Origin: Phascolomyces articulosus
Lineage: Eukaryota > Mucoromycota > Mucoromycetes > Mucorales > Lichtheimiaceae
NCBI GenBank assembly: GCA_025677815.1
Contig: JAIXMP010000008.1
Coordinates: 124,001 to 188,000 of the forward strand
DNA length: 64,000 nucleotides
Direction: 5' to 3'
The notes under the pieces were generated by a model. That model had not been told where the DNA came from. It was given only the letters and a program-made list of their open reading frames with translations, and searched no databases. Shown in pieces: positions 26,407 to 38,600 of this stretch (positions are counted from its first letter, which is position 1; every line of letters starts with the position of its first letter). A program made the position numbers and the translations under genes.

Positions 26407-29400
26407 GAAAAAAAATTGGTTTAATAAATAGAAAAAGTATGATTATAAAAAAAAGGGTCGAGCCAAGAAAAAGAATATATTATTCTTCTGTAGAGTGTGT
26501 ATAATTCTAAAGAGGTCCGTGGGTGAATAACTTTTGGCTGACTTGGGTTTTTTTTGGCGTTGGTATCACAGTTGTACGATGGTGAATGGGAAAAGTAAGA
26601 AACATGCATATGAATATCCAAAGAATCCGTTGCACAGCACTGACTTTCCACACTTGGCCAAATTTCTATTATCCTTGTCTCCCCCAAAAATAAACCAAAT
26701 TCGTATAACTCACACGCATCATATCATTTATTAGAAATATAAAAATATCTCTTTTGGTACTTATAAAGAAAAAGTTTTTTTTTATAGTGCTTCTATTGTT
26801 CTTTTTTAAAAACGCCTCAATTTAGTCGTACAGCCCTATTAATTTTGACGTTTAAATGATAGTTTATTAATGATATATTACATTAGTAAAAAACAGAGGT
26901 TTTTTTCTTTAACACGTTGTTATTATATATTAAGAAGCTTGTAAATATATATTGTAGTACTAAATCTTTCTTTTCTTCTTTTGTTTGTAGCGTGTTATTT
27001 ATTTTACCATCATTTTGCAATACAAGGATGCCGTATTTATAGTTAACCGGAAAATCAAAAAAAAAAGTTTTTGAGTTGAATTTCAGCTTACTGTGGAATT
27101 CATTGGTTACTATTGTCAAGAAGCCATTGTTTGAATATGCATATTGTGTCCATAAAAGCATGGTTGTTGTAAGGGTAATTCGTTTTTTTTTTGCATGTTA
27201 ATGCCAAAAAAAGAATAGAAACTCAATATTGGATTTCTTACTAAAGTAAAATCTGTTAAATAAAGGTCAATACCCATGTGGAGTTTTGCTATCGGGTATC
27301 GTAATTTATCGTTTATATCTCGTGGTGATTATATGTATCAAAGCTAATTAGTGGCCGCTATATTTCTATGCTTAAAATTTGGGAGACCCGTTCACTTACT
27401 GAAATTATTAAAAGACGTCAGGTGTGATTCTTACATAACTCTTGTTTGATAACACAATTGTTATGGGAGGAGAAATGGAAATAAATGAACTATCAAAGAA
27501 AGCATGATTACTAAAACATGCTTCAACAAATACATCATGTAGAGTCTCCATTCATATCAATACGGTTAAAATTTGTCTTTTTATGTCTCCTAAGAATCCA
27601 TATCAATACTGATTTTGACATCATCCGCCATATTTATTCACAAATTGATGTGATCTGTGCACACAGAAGTGTCGTCACTTTTTTTTTTGTATAATCACGT
27701 AACTGATTAATCATTCATCGGCATATTGCCTTAGGAAAATAAGAGTATATTTCTAAAATTACATTATTGCTTAGGAAGGAATACGACACATTTGATGTAA
27801 TACTTAAGATCTAGTATTAAGTCTACTTGTGTATTTGTTCTATCACGTAATTCCTTCATTATGAGGATCTTTTTGTACGCAAATAATAAGAATTCTGGGT
27901 ATGCTCTCACATCAGCGATCTTATGTATGCAATATCTTATCATGCAAGTATCTATTCTGTATTTTAATAGAAATGCGGTATTCGACTCCCTTCTCATCAT
28001 ACTTCATACGAACTATAGCGAATTAACGTAGTATAATAATAAAAGCAACAAAAACTGGTAATTATCAAGGGTATTCACAGACCCCATTTATCACGTAAAT
28101 AACTGGGACGAATCATTTGGTACCATACATCTATACTTGCAAACTTTAAAAAGGATAGTACCATATCAAATTTTAATACATACGTATTTTTATTATCTTT
28201 TAATAACTATTATATATCATGCCCTGGCTGCGAAATCATCATTGTTATTAGTCCTACGAAATCGTATTCTTTGGCATATTTATCGATTAGCCCATGATGC
28301 TTTTATCAAAATAACAGCAAAATATGAGGCAGCCCATCGTCAATATCCATTTCAAATCCTTATTTGATGCTGCCATTCCAAAACACATGGTCATCCGGTT
28401 TCAGTTACCCATTAAGCTTGAAAGATTTTATTCTTGTTGTTAGTTTGATATATTTTTCTGTTATTGGCAAATACATTTTGATGATACAACCAATTATTTG
28501 GAATCTCTTATCACACACGAATGGCATTGCTCAAAATGCTGGTTTCGCATGTCGAGAATAATCTGAAAGGACATAAATGCGATTTTCAAAGGTGTAATAC
28601 ATAAAAGTTATTAGTTATTTACAAATAAAATCTGGGAGAGTAACGCTTAATGTGATGAGATCGGGAATCATCAATGTTGTATGAAAGAAGAGCCTTTTTA
28701 TTTTTGAAGTAGGAAACAACATCTTTAAGAGTATTTTAGATTGCTTTAACTACAGATTATTACATTATGATTACTAAATTGTAACCTAGAGGTTTGATTT
28801 TATCCATGGGGATCATTTATAATCCTGTTCCCCTTCACCAAAAACTATCCTATGCACTGAAAGTCATAATAAAATCCTTCAAACGTGGTTGACTGCCAGG
28901 ATCTTTTCCCGGAGAGACTACCCCGCTTCTTTCTCACCATCAAGTTCATAGTCCATATCTCTACATCACGCAACAAGCTATTTTATTGGCATATCCACTG
29001 AAAGCATATTTTTTATTATATAATATTTTTTTTTCATGAAACAAATAATACAACGATGCAGTTGAGACATATTACTCGAAACACTTCCTATAAAGATACT
29101 TTAAAAAATAATCTCTCCACTCAAAATCAGCAGTATATACCCTTTTGTTACCTTGTTCCAATTGCTTTGGTTTCTACAACTTGTTGATTATTTGATCAAC
29201 TAATATTTCATTGAAAGGCTCAAGTTCGACTTCAATAAAAAGAAAAGAAAAGAAAGAATTGGAGAACAAGGTGGCATTTTTTACTTGGACAGGATTCTGA
29301 TCAATCAACACATCACGTACTAAGTATTAATGTAGGATCCACATCATGGAGAGGATAGGAGCAAAAGTTCTGAATATACACTTAGCATGACGAATAGGTC

Positions 29401-29639
29401 ATTATTCTATCATAATAATGCTGTATATAGTCAAGACATTAAGAGGACTACAGAGCAAAGCATGCAAAGGGAGAGGAATAGCGTCAAGGCCCTAATCATA
29501 CACCAATGCATATCAAATAGTCCAAGTTGTTCCAATGGAAAAAATTAAAAAAGAAGCAATGATTAAATAGAAAAAGAAAAAAAAAAAAGAAACAGCTTAT
29601 AAAAATCGACCTCCTTTTTCCCGCTTATATTTAACTGTT
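26407..29639. other. Large AT-rich intergenic region with a possible relic
   Basis: About 3.2 kb without a recognisable gene. Between 28220 and 28560 (+) two overlapping frames read like protein (RNRILWHIYRLAHDAFIK in one; LFDAAIPKHMVIRFQLPIKL and YLESLITHEWHCSKCWF in another), interrupted by stops and frame changes, which suggests a decayed gene of unknown type. A 78-codon frame at 27764-28000 (-) is unassigned. The rest holds homopolymer tracts only. Confidence 0.4.
29598..29605 (+). promoter_or_regulatory. Putative TATA element
   Basis: TATAAAAA lies 35 bp upstream of the first ATG (29640) of the small membrane protein gene. The distance is short, giving a very short 5' leader. Weak support; this region is AT-rich. 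Confidence 0.35.
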
Positions 29640-30213
29640 ATGCTTCACTTTATAATATTGTTATTAGCAACAGTCATAACACAAGGCCAAGCAGCCAACC
29701 CCATTTTATTCTGTAAATGTTTCTGCGGATCCAATAGCACCATCTTTGAACTACCCATGGTTGATCCAAAACCATGTAGTAATTGTACGAAGCAGTTTTG
29801 TTTGGAAAACGTTCAAGATGGAATGTGTGATGGTATTGCCGATGAAACTTGTCCCAGTAACGACTTTCGTACAACATGTTTTGGTAATAAATAATACAAC
29901 GAGCATACACACATTATATCTATGACAAGAAAACAGTATACTGATACTGTTTTCTTATATTTAGCACGGGACTCTGTTAAGGATGAATCGATTGTCTTTT
30001 TGTTCCTTATATTAACTGTCGGATTACTTGTCTCGGCCGCAGTGAAACCTCACTTTCTAAGATGGCGTGAGGTAATATTATATGAAGTTAACAAGTGTTT
30101 ATACTATTGTTATGATTATGAGCAAGTACACTAAAATCGATGAATACTACTTATTGATATAGGAACGACGAATTAGAAGTAGTTACACAGCTGTTTCAAG
30201 CCAGGAACATTAA
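29640..30213 (+). CDS. Small cysteine-rich type I membrane protein, conserved fungal unknown
   Basis: Three exons, 29640-29883, 29965-30071 and 30163-30213, encode 133 residues. Residues 1-19 are a signal peptide (MLHFIILLLATVITQGQA). The luminal part has about nine cysteines: CKCFCGSNSTIFEL, PCSNCTKQFCLE, MCDG, TCPSNDFRTTCF. The second exon completes the block TTCF-ARDSVKDE and supplies one membrane helix (IVFLFLILTVGLLVSAAV). A short basic tail, RWREERRIRSSYTAVSS, would face the cytosol. The C-x2-C...FCL...TTCF-x-RDS-x-KD pattern is, as I recall, shared by short uncharacterised membrane proteins across dikaryotic fungi; I know no function. Both introns are in phase and the gene converges on the HET gene. 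Confidence 0.75.
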
Positions 30214-30439
30214 CAACCGATGCGATCCATACATATCTACAAGGAACAACAGAAGCACTGCGATCATTACTTACCTCATCCTGTATATATATTTATAAAT
30301 TTCTCGTACTACAGGATAATTATGGAATTATTCAGCATGTAGTAATAAAACACTTATGCAAAAAATATATTCTATCCAGTAAGTCAGTCAGTCACTCATC
30401 ATTAGGATAAATACGGTTCAAAGACTGTTATGTGTTTTT

Positions 30440-32104
30440 TTATTCGATAATAAATTCGTCACAAGAATCATTTGGATCGAACAATATATTTAATAATTCA
30501 TGTGGATCCCAAGCTTCATTTTCTAATGCAGCTGCGACTAGCATAATCCCAACAGCCTTGTACCTTTGGGTATCAACACTACTACGGCATTTTTGGAAAA
30601 CTGGAACAAAATACGCATGCAAATAAGGGCCAGGTGTATATGTACGTAATACAGGATCATGGGGAATGCCAGTTTGATAATAAGTGGAAAACAGGATTGG
30701 AAGGGCGACGCAATCATTACAGTTATTGTCATTGATTGTCAGGGAGAGTGATTTGGCATTGGTAATAGGATCGGCTCGAAAATAATGTGTTGCTTTACAG
30801 TTTGAATATGAGAGCATATCCACACGTAATTCAAGCAAGACGGTATTATCGTTTGCATTACTGAGGTCTGTAAATTGCCCTTTGTTACGATTATCCATTG
30901 TTGTGTCCATTTGATTTGCGTAATCGTTAGTGTTGGTAGTTTTGTTGCTGAGGTATTGTTCGATCGGTAGAATACCATATCTGGATCGGATATGGAGGTG
31001 CATGTTATCGTCGATAAAATGGGGTGATTGGAAAGCAGTAATAGTGGCAACACAGAAAGGTACGTGTAATCCTTCTACACCAGTCCAAGATGGTAAATTG
31101 TGATGGTGCATGGTGGTAGTCCGGAAAATCGATTTATCCAGTTGGATATTGGCACCAAAACACATCATGGATAAATCATTCAATGCAATGGTACGGTAAA
31201 AGCTGTAGAATGTTGTTTGCGGGTCAATATCATAGCTTAATTCTATACGATTGAAAATATCTGGATAAATATTGGCTAATGCAAAAATCTTATCGTGTTG
31301 CTTTGTGCTTGTTCGAAAGTGGGCTTCATAGAGGGCTTGATTTATACTCTTTCGTTTACGATTGCTATAATCCAATAATGCATTGGATAATAAATCGACA
31401 GTGGTTGGTATATTGCTCATGAGACTATGCTGCCACAAGTTTATGTCTGTACCGACCAGTAAGAGACTTTTTGACATCATGATTTCTTCTAGTGTCCAAC
31501 TTCGTTTCCACCAACGTGACGCAAACATCATTTCGAGAGCGCGCCCTCTCGCTTGATTGCCTTGTTGAAGGTGATCACGTGCAAAGTCTTTTAAACTGTA
31601 TATTTTCATCTCAGGCACCAGTGCAATTGAATATTTTGCGTTGCTGTAAATTAAATGCATCTGCTTAAGTTCACGATGTTTATCGTGTTTATCCAATTGA
31701 TTGATACATATCTTGTCATACCAAATAAAATCAATTTGGAAATCTGTGCACAGTTGTTGGATAAGTTGCTCAAATGTTACGTATTTTTGTGTTATCGCCT
31801 TTTTTCTATATCTTTTTTTGCCTCTTGTGCTTGCTTTGACCTTCTGAGCAAGCTGATGCAATCCATTATCGATGCAATCATATTCACCAGTACCATCTTC
31901 TCGAGGGACAACTTCGCCTGATTGCTCCCAGCAATAAGAGAGTGTACAGTATCCACTTTGAGCTTCGGTGCCGGGTACTTTTTGCCAATCAGATATGCGG
32001 ATAAGCCAGGTTGGTCTAAATGTTCCGCTTGTAGCATTGTGTCGATATATCGACGTATCCACCAAGTCTGCTGCTTTTTGGTCACGGCAGTAAGTAATGT
32101 ACAT
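30440..32104 (-). CDS. HET-domain protein
   Basis: A single exon of 554 codons, unlike most neighbours. The heterokaryon-incompatibility (HET) domain is visible in order: YCTLSYCW (about 52-59), FIWYDKICINQLDKHDK (about 125-141), LKQMHLIYSNAKYSIAL (about 145-161), and RWWKRSWTLEEIMMSKSLLLVG (about 195-216). HET domains trigger cell death in incompatible fusions and in responses to foreign cells; many have no known role. The C-terminal half lacks WD40, ankyrin or NACHT features and is of unknown function, ending in DEFIIE. A broken paralogue lies at 62727-64000, conserved over the full overlap including the tail. The family is best known from filamentous ascomycetes and basidiomycetes. The ATG at 32102-32104 is the first in the frame. 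Confidence 0.85.
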   Translation of the reverse strand: MYITYCRDQKAADLVDTSIYRHNATSGTFRPTWLIRISDWQKVPGTEAQSGYCTLSYCWEQSGEVVPREDGTGEYDCIDNGLHQLAQKVKASTRGKKRYRKKAITQKYVTFEQLIQQLCTDFQIDFIWYDKICINQLDKHDKHRELKQMHLIYSNAKYSIALVPEMKIYSLKDFARDHLQQGNQARGRALEMMFASRWWKRSWTLEEIMMSKSLLLVGTDINLWQHSLMSNIPTTVDLLSNALLDYSNRKRKSINQALYEAHFRTSTKQHDKIFALANIYPDIFNRIELSYDIDPQTTFYSFYRTIALNDLSMMCFGANIQLDKSIFRTTTMHHHNLPSWTGVEGLHVPFCVATITAFQSPHFIDDNMHLHIRSRYGILPIEQYLSNKTTNTNDYANQMDTTMDNRNKGQFTDLSNANDNTVLLELRVDMLSYSNCKATHYFRADPITNAKSLSLTINDNNCNDCVALPILFSTYYQTGIPHDPVLRTYTPGPYLHAYFVPVFQKCRSSVDTQRYKAVGIMLVAAALENEAWDPHELLNILFDPNDSCDEFIIE

Positions 32105-32732
32105 TGATGTAAACTATATTTAAATTATATGATAGCGTAAATGCATAGGATTGATAAAAGGCCGTATAAAGTTTCTTACTTGGCACTATATTTATATACT
32201 ATGCTTTTTGTACGTAGAGCTGCAGAATGATCATATAACTGTAAATGTATTACAGAATCGATATTTAAAAGTTATAATAGGATAACGGAAATTTGTAACA
32301 ATTAAAAAGAAAAGGAGAAACAAAAAAGGTGACCAAGCATCTCCTTTGAGTTTTTTACTTCCTAATAAAAATATTGTAAACTATCACCCCTCTCCCTCCT
32401 TTTTTTTCTTCATCTTATGAGTTTTATATACAAATACGTCATACGTAACAGGGCGTAGATCTTATAATATATTTTATGTGCTATATAAAGAGAACACTGT
32501 GTGCATAAGTATCAGATTATTTTATAACATAATGAAAAAGTATATCTTATCTCTATTGTTCTTGCAAAATGCATAATGCCAGAAATATGAGATACAATGG
32601 TTTGAAGAATTATTAAGTTATATATATATAGTATAATATAGTAATGTTAAAAATCAATGAAAAGGTGTAGCTGTTTATTTAAAAACAAGTATATATTCAT
32701 CGATCAGTAGGACAGTATCTCGCTCACAGCCA

Positions 32733-32799
<67 letters not shown>

Positions 32800-32869
32800 T
32801 AAAATGATGCTGCAAATTATTAATAATTATAATAATAATAAATGGTATTAGAAGTACATTTTTTATTTA
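32105..32869. other. Intergenic with long AAT microsatellite
   Basis: Spacer between the HET start and the NOP4 stop. Its main feature is a 22-unit AAT repeat (listed separately). The rest is AT-rich with no gene seen. Confidence 0.6.
32733..32798. repeat. (AAT)22 microsatellite
   Basis: Uninterrupted trinucleotide repeat of about 66 bp, 72 bp downstream of the NOP4 stop codon, so possibly in its 3' untranslated region. Likely length-variable between isolates. Confidence 0.95.
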
Positions 32870-35648
32870 TTAATCTCTTGCTTGTCTATTGAAATTATTG
32901 TTTCCACCTCTTGGCTTGCTGCCAAATGATGGTCTGCCTCTTGATGAACCTCCACGGCCTCCACGACCTCCGCGGCCTCCACGGCCACCACGATCGCCTC
33001 GGTCTCCTCGGTCTCCAAAACCTCCACGACCTCCACGACCTCCACGACCACCACGGCCTCCACGTTCGCCTCGGTCTCCTCGGTCTCCAAAGCCTCCACG
33101 GCCTCCACGGCCACGGCCACCACGGCCACGGCCACCACGATCGCCTCGATCTCCTCGGTCTCCAAAACCTCCTCGACCACCACGACCACCACGACCTCCG
33201 CGGTCACCACGTTGGGATCTACCACCATCTTCATTATCCTGGGATTTCCCTGATGATTTGCCGTTTTCCCGTTTAAATTTGCCATTTTTCTTGTTTTCTT
33301 CTTTATCGATTGAAGCGGATGTTCGTGCAGCAGCACGTTCAGCAGCTCTTGATTTTCGCTTCTCAACAACATCCTTATTCTCGATAGAAAATTCCACAAT
33401 TAATCGTCGTTTACTATCATCTTCGAACAATTCTGGATTGTTGTTAAGGTACCGTAATGCGGCCAATGCATGTGCGTGGGTCATGTATTCCAAGAAACCG
33501 TAACCTTTACTACGTAATTTTTGTGTAGCGCTATCGACACGATCCTTGCTTCGAACAATCTTGGCTTGCTTTATACGGGGTAAGAAATGCCATCCTTCTG
33601 CTTTTTCTTCTGCTGTCAAATCGGTTCGTAATTTTCGTTTTACTTGTTCCTTGAATTTGTCAATAGCTTCGCGACCAAGCTTTCGTAATTCAGTATCATC
33701 AACAGAAATAGGCAAGTTACGAATAGATAAACGGGTTTTGCTAATAAATAAAGCTGGATCACTGTTCAAAAGTCGTTTACGCATAGCAAAGGCCATTTGC
33801 CGTTTTTGTAATTCAGCAGGTGTCATGTGAGCTGCGGCAGGAGTATCAGGGAAAACAACACCTTCATGCATCAAATACAAGTGGCGAGTATCTTCTTTAC
33901 GTCGAACAGCAGCCTTTTCTTCCTTTAATTTAGATGCTTCGTTGCGTTGAACTGCGCGTGTAACATCCAAAACTCGTCCATCCAATGTAAACTTTAAACC
34001 CAAACCGCTACCAGAGTCCGGTGTCAAAATACTGTCATAAACAAGACCCTTCTTCTTCTTTTCACGCTTGGACATGAGTACATCAGCATCATCTTCATCT
34101 TCATCAGCATCGCGGAGAGACATCTTTTTGAAATCATCATGCTCAACCAAAATTTTATCTGCATCCTCCTTGCTTTTCATCATGACAAAGCCGTTACCAC
34201 GCGACAAACCAGTGTCTTTGTTCTTAGTAATACGGGCGTAAACTACCGGACCCCATTGTTTGAACCTAGGGTTACAGAAATAGTTAGATCACGCAATACA
34301 ATCGCTAATGCATAACCTGTGTTGTTATCGAGATAGTGGATATTTATAACTTACATCTCCTTAAGATCTTCTTCAGTAGATTCAAATAGTAAATTACGCA
34401 CAAATAAGGTGGCACCTTCAGTTACATCAGGAAGTCTATTTTTTTTGGTTTGTACTTCTACTTGTTCAGCTTCTTCCATTTCTTCATCAGAGTCAGCATC
34501 GACCATTTCTTCATCTGAATTCTCCTCCTCATCTTCATCGCTTTCTTCATCTTCGTCGTCACTGTCAATATGTTGTCCAATATTGATTTCATCATCACTA
34601 TCGTCAACTTCTTCATCGTCCTCGCCATTGGATTCTTCCTCATCTTCTTCACTTTCAGCATCCTCGTCAACTGCCATTACAGCAGCATCATTAGCTTCTT
34701 CCTCTTCTTTACCATCATCATCGCTGCTGCTGCTCGATGAATCGTCATCATCTGATTCTTCGCTGCTGGATTCACTTGATTCATTCGATGTTTCTTCCTT
34801 TTCTTCTACTTCAACAGGTACTACTTCTGTGGTTTCGGTTTGCTGTTCAACTTGGTTAAATCGATCTTTGGATAGTGACCAATCGACAGCGATGGTACGA
34901 CCATGATGTTCTGTAGCATTTAATTTAGACATTGCCTAATTATTGAAAAGAAAAGAAAAAGTTAGAAACATATTATTTATATATTTCCAAATTCTCAAAA
35001 TCCGGGAAAAGTAAGATATCATTGACTGTAACTTACAGTCTCGGCATCCTTGACTTTCTTGAATTGAATAAATGCAAAACCACGAAGTGGGCCACCTGGA
35101 AACTTGCGTGGTAATTGTACTTCAGTAACTTGACCGTGTTTTCCAAACAATCCTTCCAAATCCTTTTCGTTATATTTCCAAGGTAAATTTCGAACAATCA
35201 AACGAGCAGCTTTGTTGATACCAGTTTTGTTGATACGTGGTCTTTTAGGTGCTTGTTCTTGTTCACCTTGTTCATTTTGATCGTCGGCAGGAGCTGATCG
35301 TTTTCCTCCCGAGACAGATTTACGTTGAGCAAATTCCATTTTCAATGGTCGTTTACCCTGGAACTTGACTGTCTTTAATTTCTCTAATGCATCTTTGGCA
35401 TCGTCGGCAACAGCAAAATGGACGTAGCCTACACCTTTATTACGGAAGGTGGCTTCACCTTCTTTCACTTTGCCTTTGGATTTATCGGCGACAACAAAAC
35501 AGTTACGAATAGGACCAATCTCACCAAAGAATTCTTCAAGATCTTTGCTCGTAGCGGTAGGTGGGATCTTGCCTACAAACAAGGTTGTAACAGCTGTCGA
35601 AGGTGCTGGTGCCTTTGTTTTTTCGATGGTCGCTTCCTTTTCAGCCAT
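32870..35648 (-). CDS. NOP4: Nucleolar RRM protein Nop4/RBM28 with RGG tail
   Basis: Three exons, complement(32870..34265, 34355..34935, 35037..35648), encode 862 residues. Four RRMs can be read: RRM1 (TLFVGKIPPTATSKDLEEFF, then VGYVHFA), RRM2 (LIVRNLPWKYNEKDLEGLF, then RGFAFIQF), RRM3 (TLFVRNLLFESTEEDLKEMF, then GNGFVMM), RRM4 (TRLSIRNLPI, then GYGFLEYM). An Asp/Glu/Ser-rich acidic stretch (about 235-360) sits between RRM2 and RRM3. This is the Nop4/Nop77 (human RBM28) arrangement, needed for 27S pre-rRNA processing and 60S assembly. The last 120 residues form a long RGG/GDRGDRGG tandem repeat, as in fibrillarin or nucleolin. The start is the ATG at 35646-35648. Both introns are in phase. 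Confidence 0.92.
32945..33215. repeat. Tandem repeat encoding the RGG tail of NOP4
   Basis: Internal tandem repeats of units coding GGRGG and GFGDRGDRGDRGG. Three larger units can be aligned (each containing FGDRGDRG), pointing to recent expansion. The repeat makes three other reading frames open over more than 120 codons; these are not genes. Confidence 0.8.
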
Positions 35649-38600
35649 AGTCGACAAAATATATATAAGGAAAGGAAAAGGATAAAAAAAACTTCTTGAA
35701 AGCTTGCTGAAGGATGAAATCAATGAAACTTTAATCCGCATAAAAAAATTGGGATTCAACCAAAAAGTTAGGTGTGGCTTGGTCTCTTGTGCGATCTTCT
35801 GCAACATTTCTGATTCCTCATGCGGCATGAATTTTGACTAATAGTTTGTTATACAAATGGTTTTTTATTTATCAAATGGCTAAATAGCAAAGATAAAGAT
35901 AACTCAAGTTATTATAATGTAGCTTTATTAGTAAAAATTGTGATTATATACACGTAATAGCATCCTCTCGAACGGTGTGAATAAAATAGAAATTGGAAAA
36001 TAAAGCAGAAACCGGGAAAGATTTATAAGTAATTATTATAACGTCAGTGGAAAAATTAATTTCCAATAGACAATGTCAACTTCTTTTTACAGTGATTGTT
36101 CTCGTCGTGCTTTATTAGATATATAATCACAAACTTATGCTGGTTTATTCGGACGATCCTGTAATAAATCTTTAGTTAGGAATTTAGCATATAGTTGACC
36201 TGTTCCGATTCTATAAAGAGGTATAAATATTGCTCTGTACACGAATACCAAAGACAAAAATGAAGATTTTACTACTCAAAAGTCCATTAAATTCGTTGCA
36301 TTTGATGGAAGAAAGATTACTCTATCATTAGTAGTAGTTTAGACTGCAAAAGAAACGCCATTGAATTGGACAATTACAACCAATATGTAGCCAAACAAAC
36401 CTATATTACGCACATAGTTGTTGGAGCTAGTTGTATTAGCTTTGTTAAATAGATCCACAATCCCACTCATTCAATATAAACTTGTCATACCAACCATATC
36501 CACCTTAACAGCAACAGCCATGTTGCTGGTGATTATTGCCAATGATGAGAGCTGTAATTTTATTGTTCTGACATTTCGGTTCTGTTGGATACTGATGAAC
36601 TATCTCAGAATACCACAGCGTTTAAGTTTCATTGGTGATTATAGCTCGACTGTTAACGGATTATTCAATATATCAACGGTTTCCAATTCGACGATTAAAT
36701 CGATTTTGTGGCCTGGCATATATTTAATTGTTTCTCCGAATTCACTCTCATTCACCATTATAATGTTCAGTCAAATCTTGTGGATGAGCTTGACAGTTTA
36801 CTGTTAGTTATTATAACTATAAGAAATTTCTAGGAATCAACTTTGGCAACATTAGACGAGAGAAGTTTTGGAGCACTACTTACAATTTTAATGATACATT
36901 ATTGAAATCACGGAAAATGATAGCATCAAAAACGTTCTTCGGGTAGAAAAGGTATTCGGTTTCTGATCTTGTTAGCTTTGTCCATCATCTATGTTTACCT
37001 TCATTAAAATTATTAATAGCTTCATTTTCATTATTGATTAAGCACTTTTTATATATTTTGTGTCTTCTCACAGAATCTCGACTATTTCAAAAACTTTATA
37101 ATGATCTGTGAGACTTGGTTTGGGTCCTTGTTCCAATTTAATGATGATCCTTCCGCAGGTGAACCTGCGGAAACATTGTTACGCCTTTTACTTCCTCTAA
37201 ATATCCTAGCTTGACATGGTTAGGGTCAAAATTAGCTGTTGTTAACATGACGATGACTCATCCCATATGCTTGTCAGTATTTGATATTCCTCCACAGCAG
37301 CACCTAAAATTTGCTTGTGAGTAAATCAGTGGTGTATTATTATTATTAGATACTAACATATTATTGTCTTCAATATTTCAATACCTTTTTCAATTCATCT
37401 ACTTTTTATTTTGAACTCGATTATGTTTGATATAATTATAGCCTCTGGCAATACTAATAACATCATCCAAATACATTTGTTCTATCTTTTTTGTAGTACG
37501 GTGTTTAATAATTTATTATCATCCCATTAACTACACCGGATTTGAAATGGCTCTGCGATAATGGCAGGTGGTCGTTAATATAATATATGTCTATATACAA
37601 ATAAAATTTATTACTTACTATAAATACGAGACTTCAACTTTCGACGCCAATCGAAAGCGCTTCATTTCACCACGAAAATATTTGTATATGATGTTATGTA
37701 ATAAAATGTTGCCCTTGTACTTTGGGGAGATGTTATTAATATTACCCGCATGACCGTAATACTGAACAACCCAAAAAATGAATAATCTAAAGCCTATGTG
37801 ACTATTATCTTCTAAGTAGAACAAGTATACCATCCAGTTAGTAGCTGGCAGGATAAAGTGGACGTAAGACTGAATTTATGGCATGCGCTGATGTATCTTC
37901 CAATTCACTCTCATCTTCAGCTTGGTCAAGGGGCCCTGGTCCCTAGCTCTCCAACATGTAGGCGTTTTTGATATCTCATAGTTAATGTTATTACAGATGG
38001 TGACAGTGCTGCTTGTGCCGACATTGAGAATTTCAACGGATGAATTGTTTACCATTAGGCGTTACGCGACGGTTGATTTACAGATATGATACTCTTTAGG
38101 CATATTTCATCCTTTTGCGTAAACAATTAAAAGAAAAATGTTATATAATACTTATAAAGGCTTTTTTTTATTCGGATATATAACAAAAAATGTACTTGTT
38201 CTTCTTGTTATGTACCGACATATTGCTGGTCTACATACATCTCAGATATTGCAGGATCACCTACAATATGTGTCTTGATAATATTAAAATTGGCTTGCTA
38301 ATAACCCCTCAGCTTATTGAAAGCGTATATTTATTTTTCTCGCTTGAGGAGATTATGGTAGTGACTCCAATCAGTATAATAATGAAAGTTTTGACATTCT
38401 ATAAAATTGGGGACAACTTTTAGAACTACAGCATGTCAAAATTGTATGTAGGCTATAGAAGACACAAGGTATATAGCATCCTGTACATGAAAAATCAACA
38501 AATTTAGTTAGCAAAAAGATCTATTTAATACGCATCAGACTGGTCATAATTAATTCCTAGTAACTGGGTAACAGTTAATTGAATGATCACCTTAAAGAAC

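Noticed and set aside
32863..33503. Several long frames over the NOP4 tail, including Pro-Arg-rich and Val/Glu-rich products
   Set aside because: They are alternative-frame translations of the RGG-encoding tandem repeat.
34409..34906. 165-codon Ser-rich plus-strand frame
   Set aside because: Antisense of the acidic Asp/Glu/Ser stretch of NOP4.
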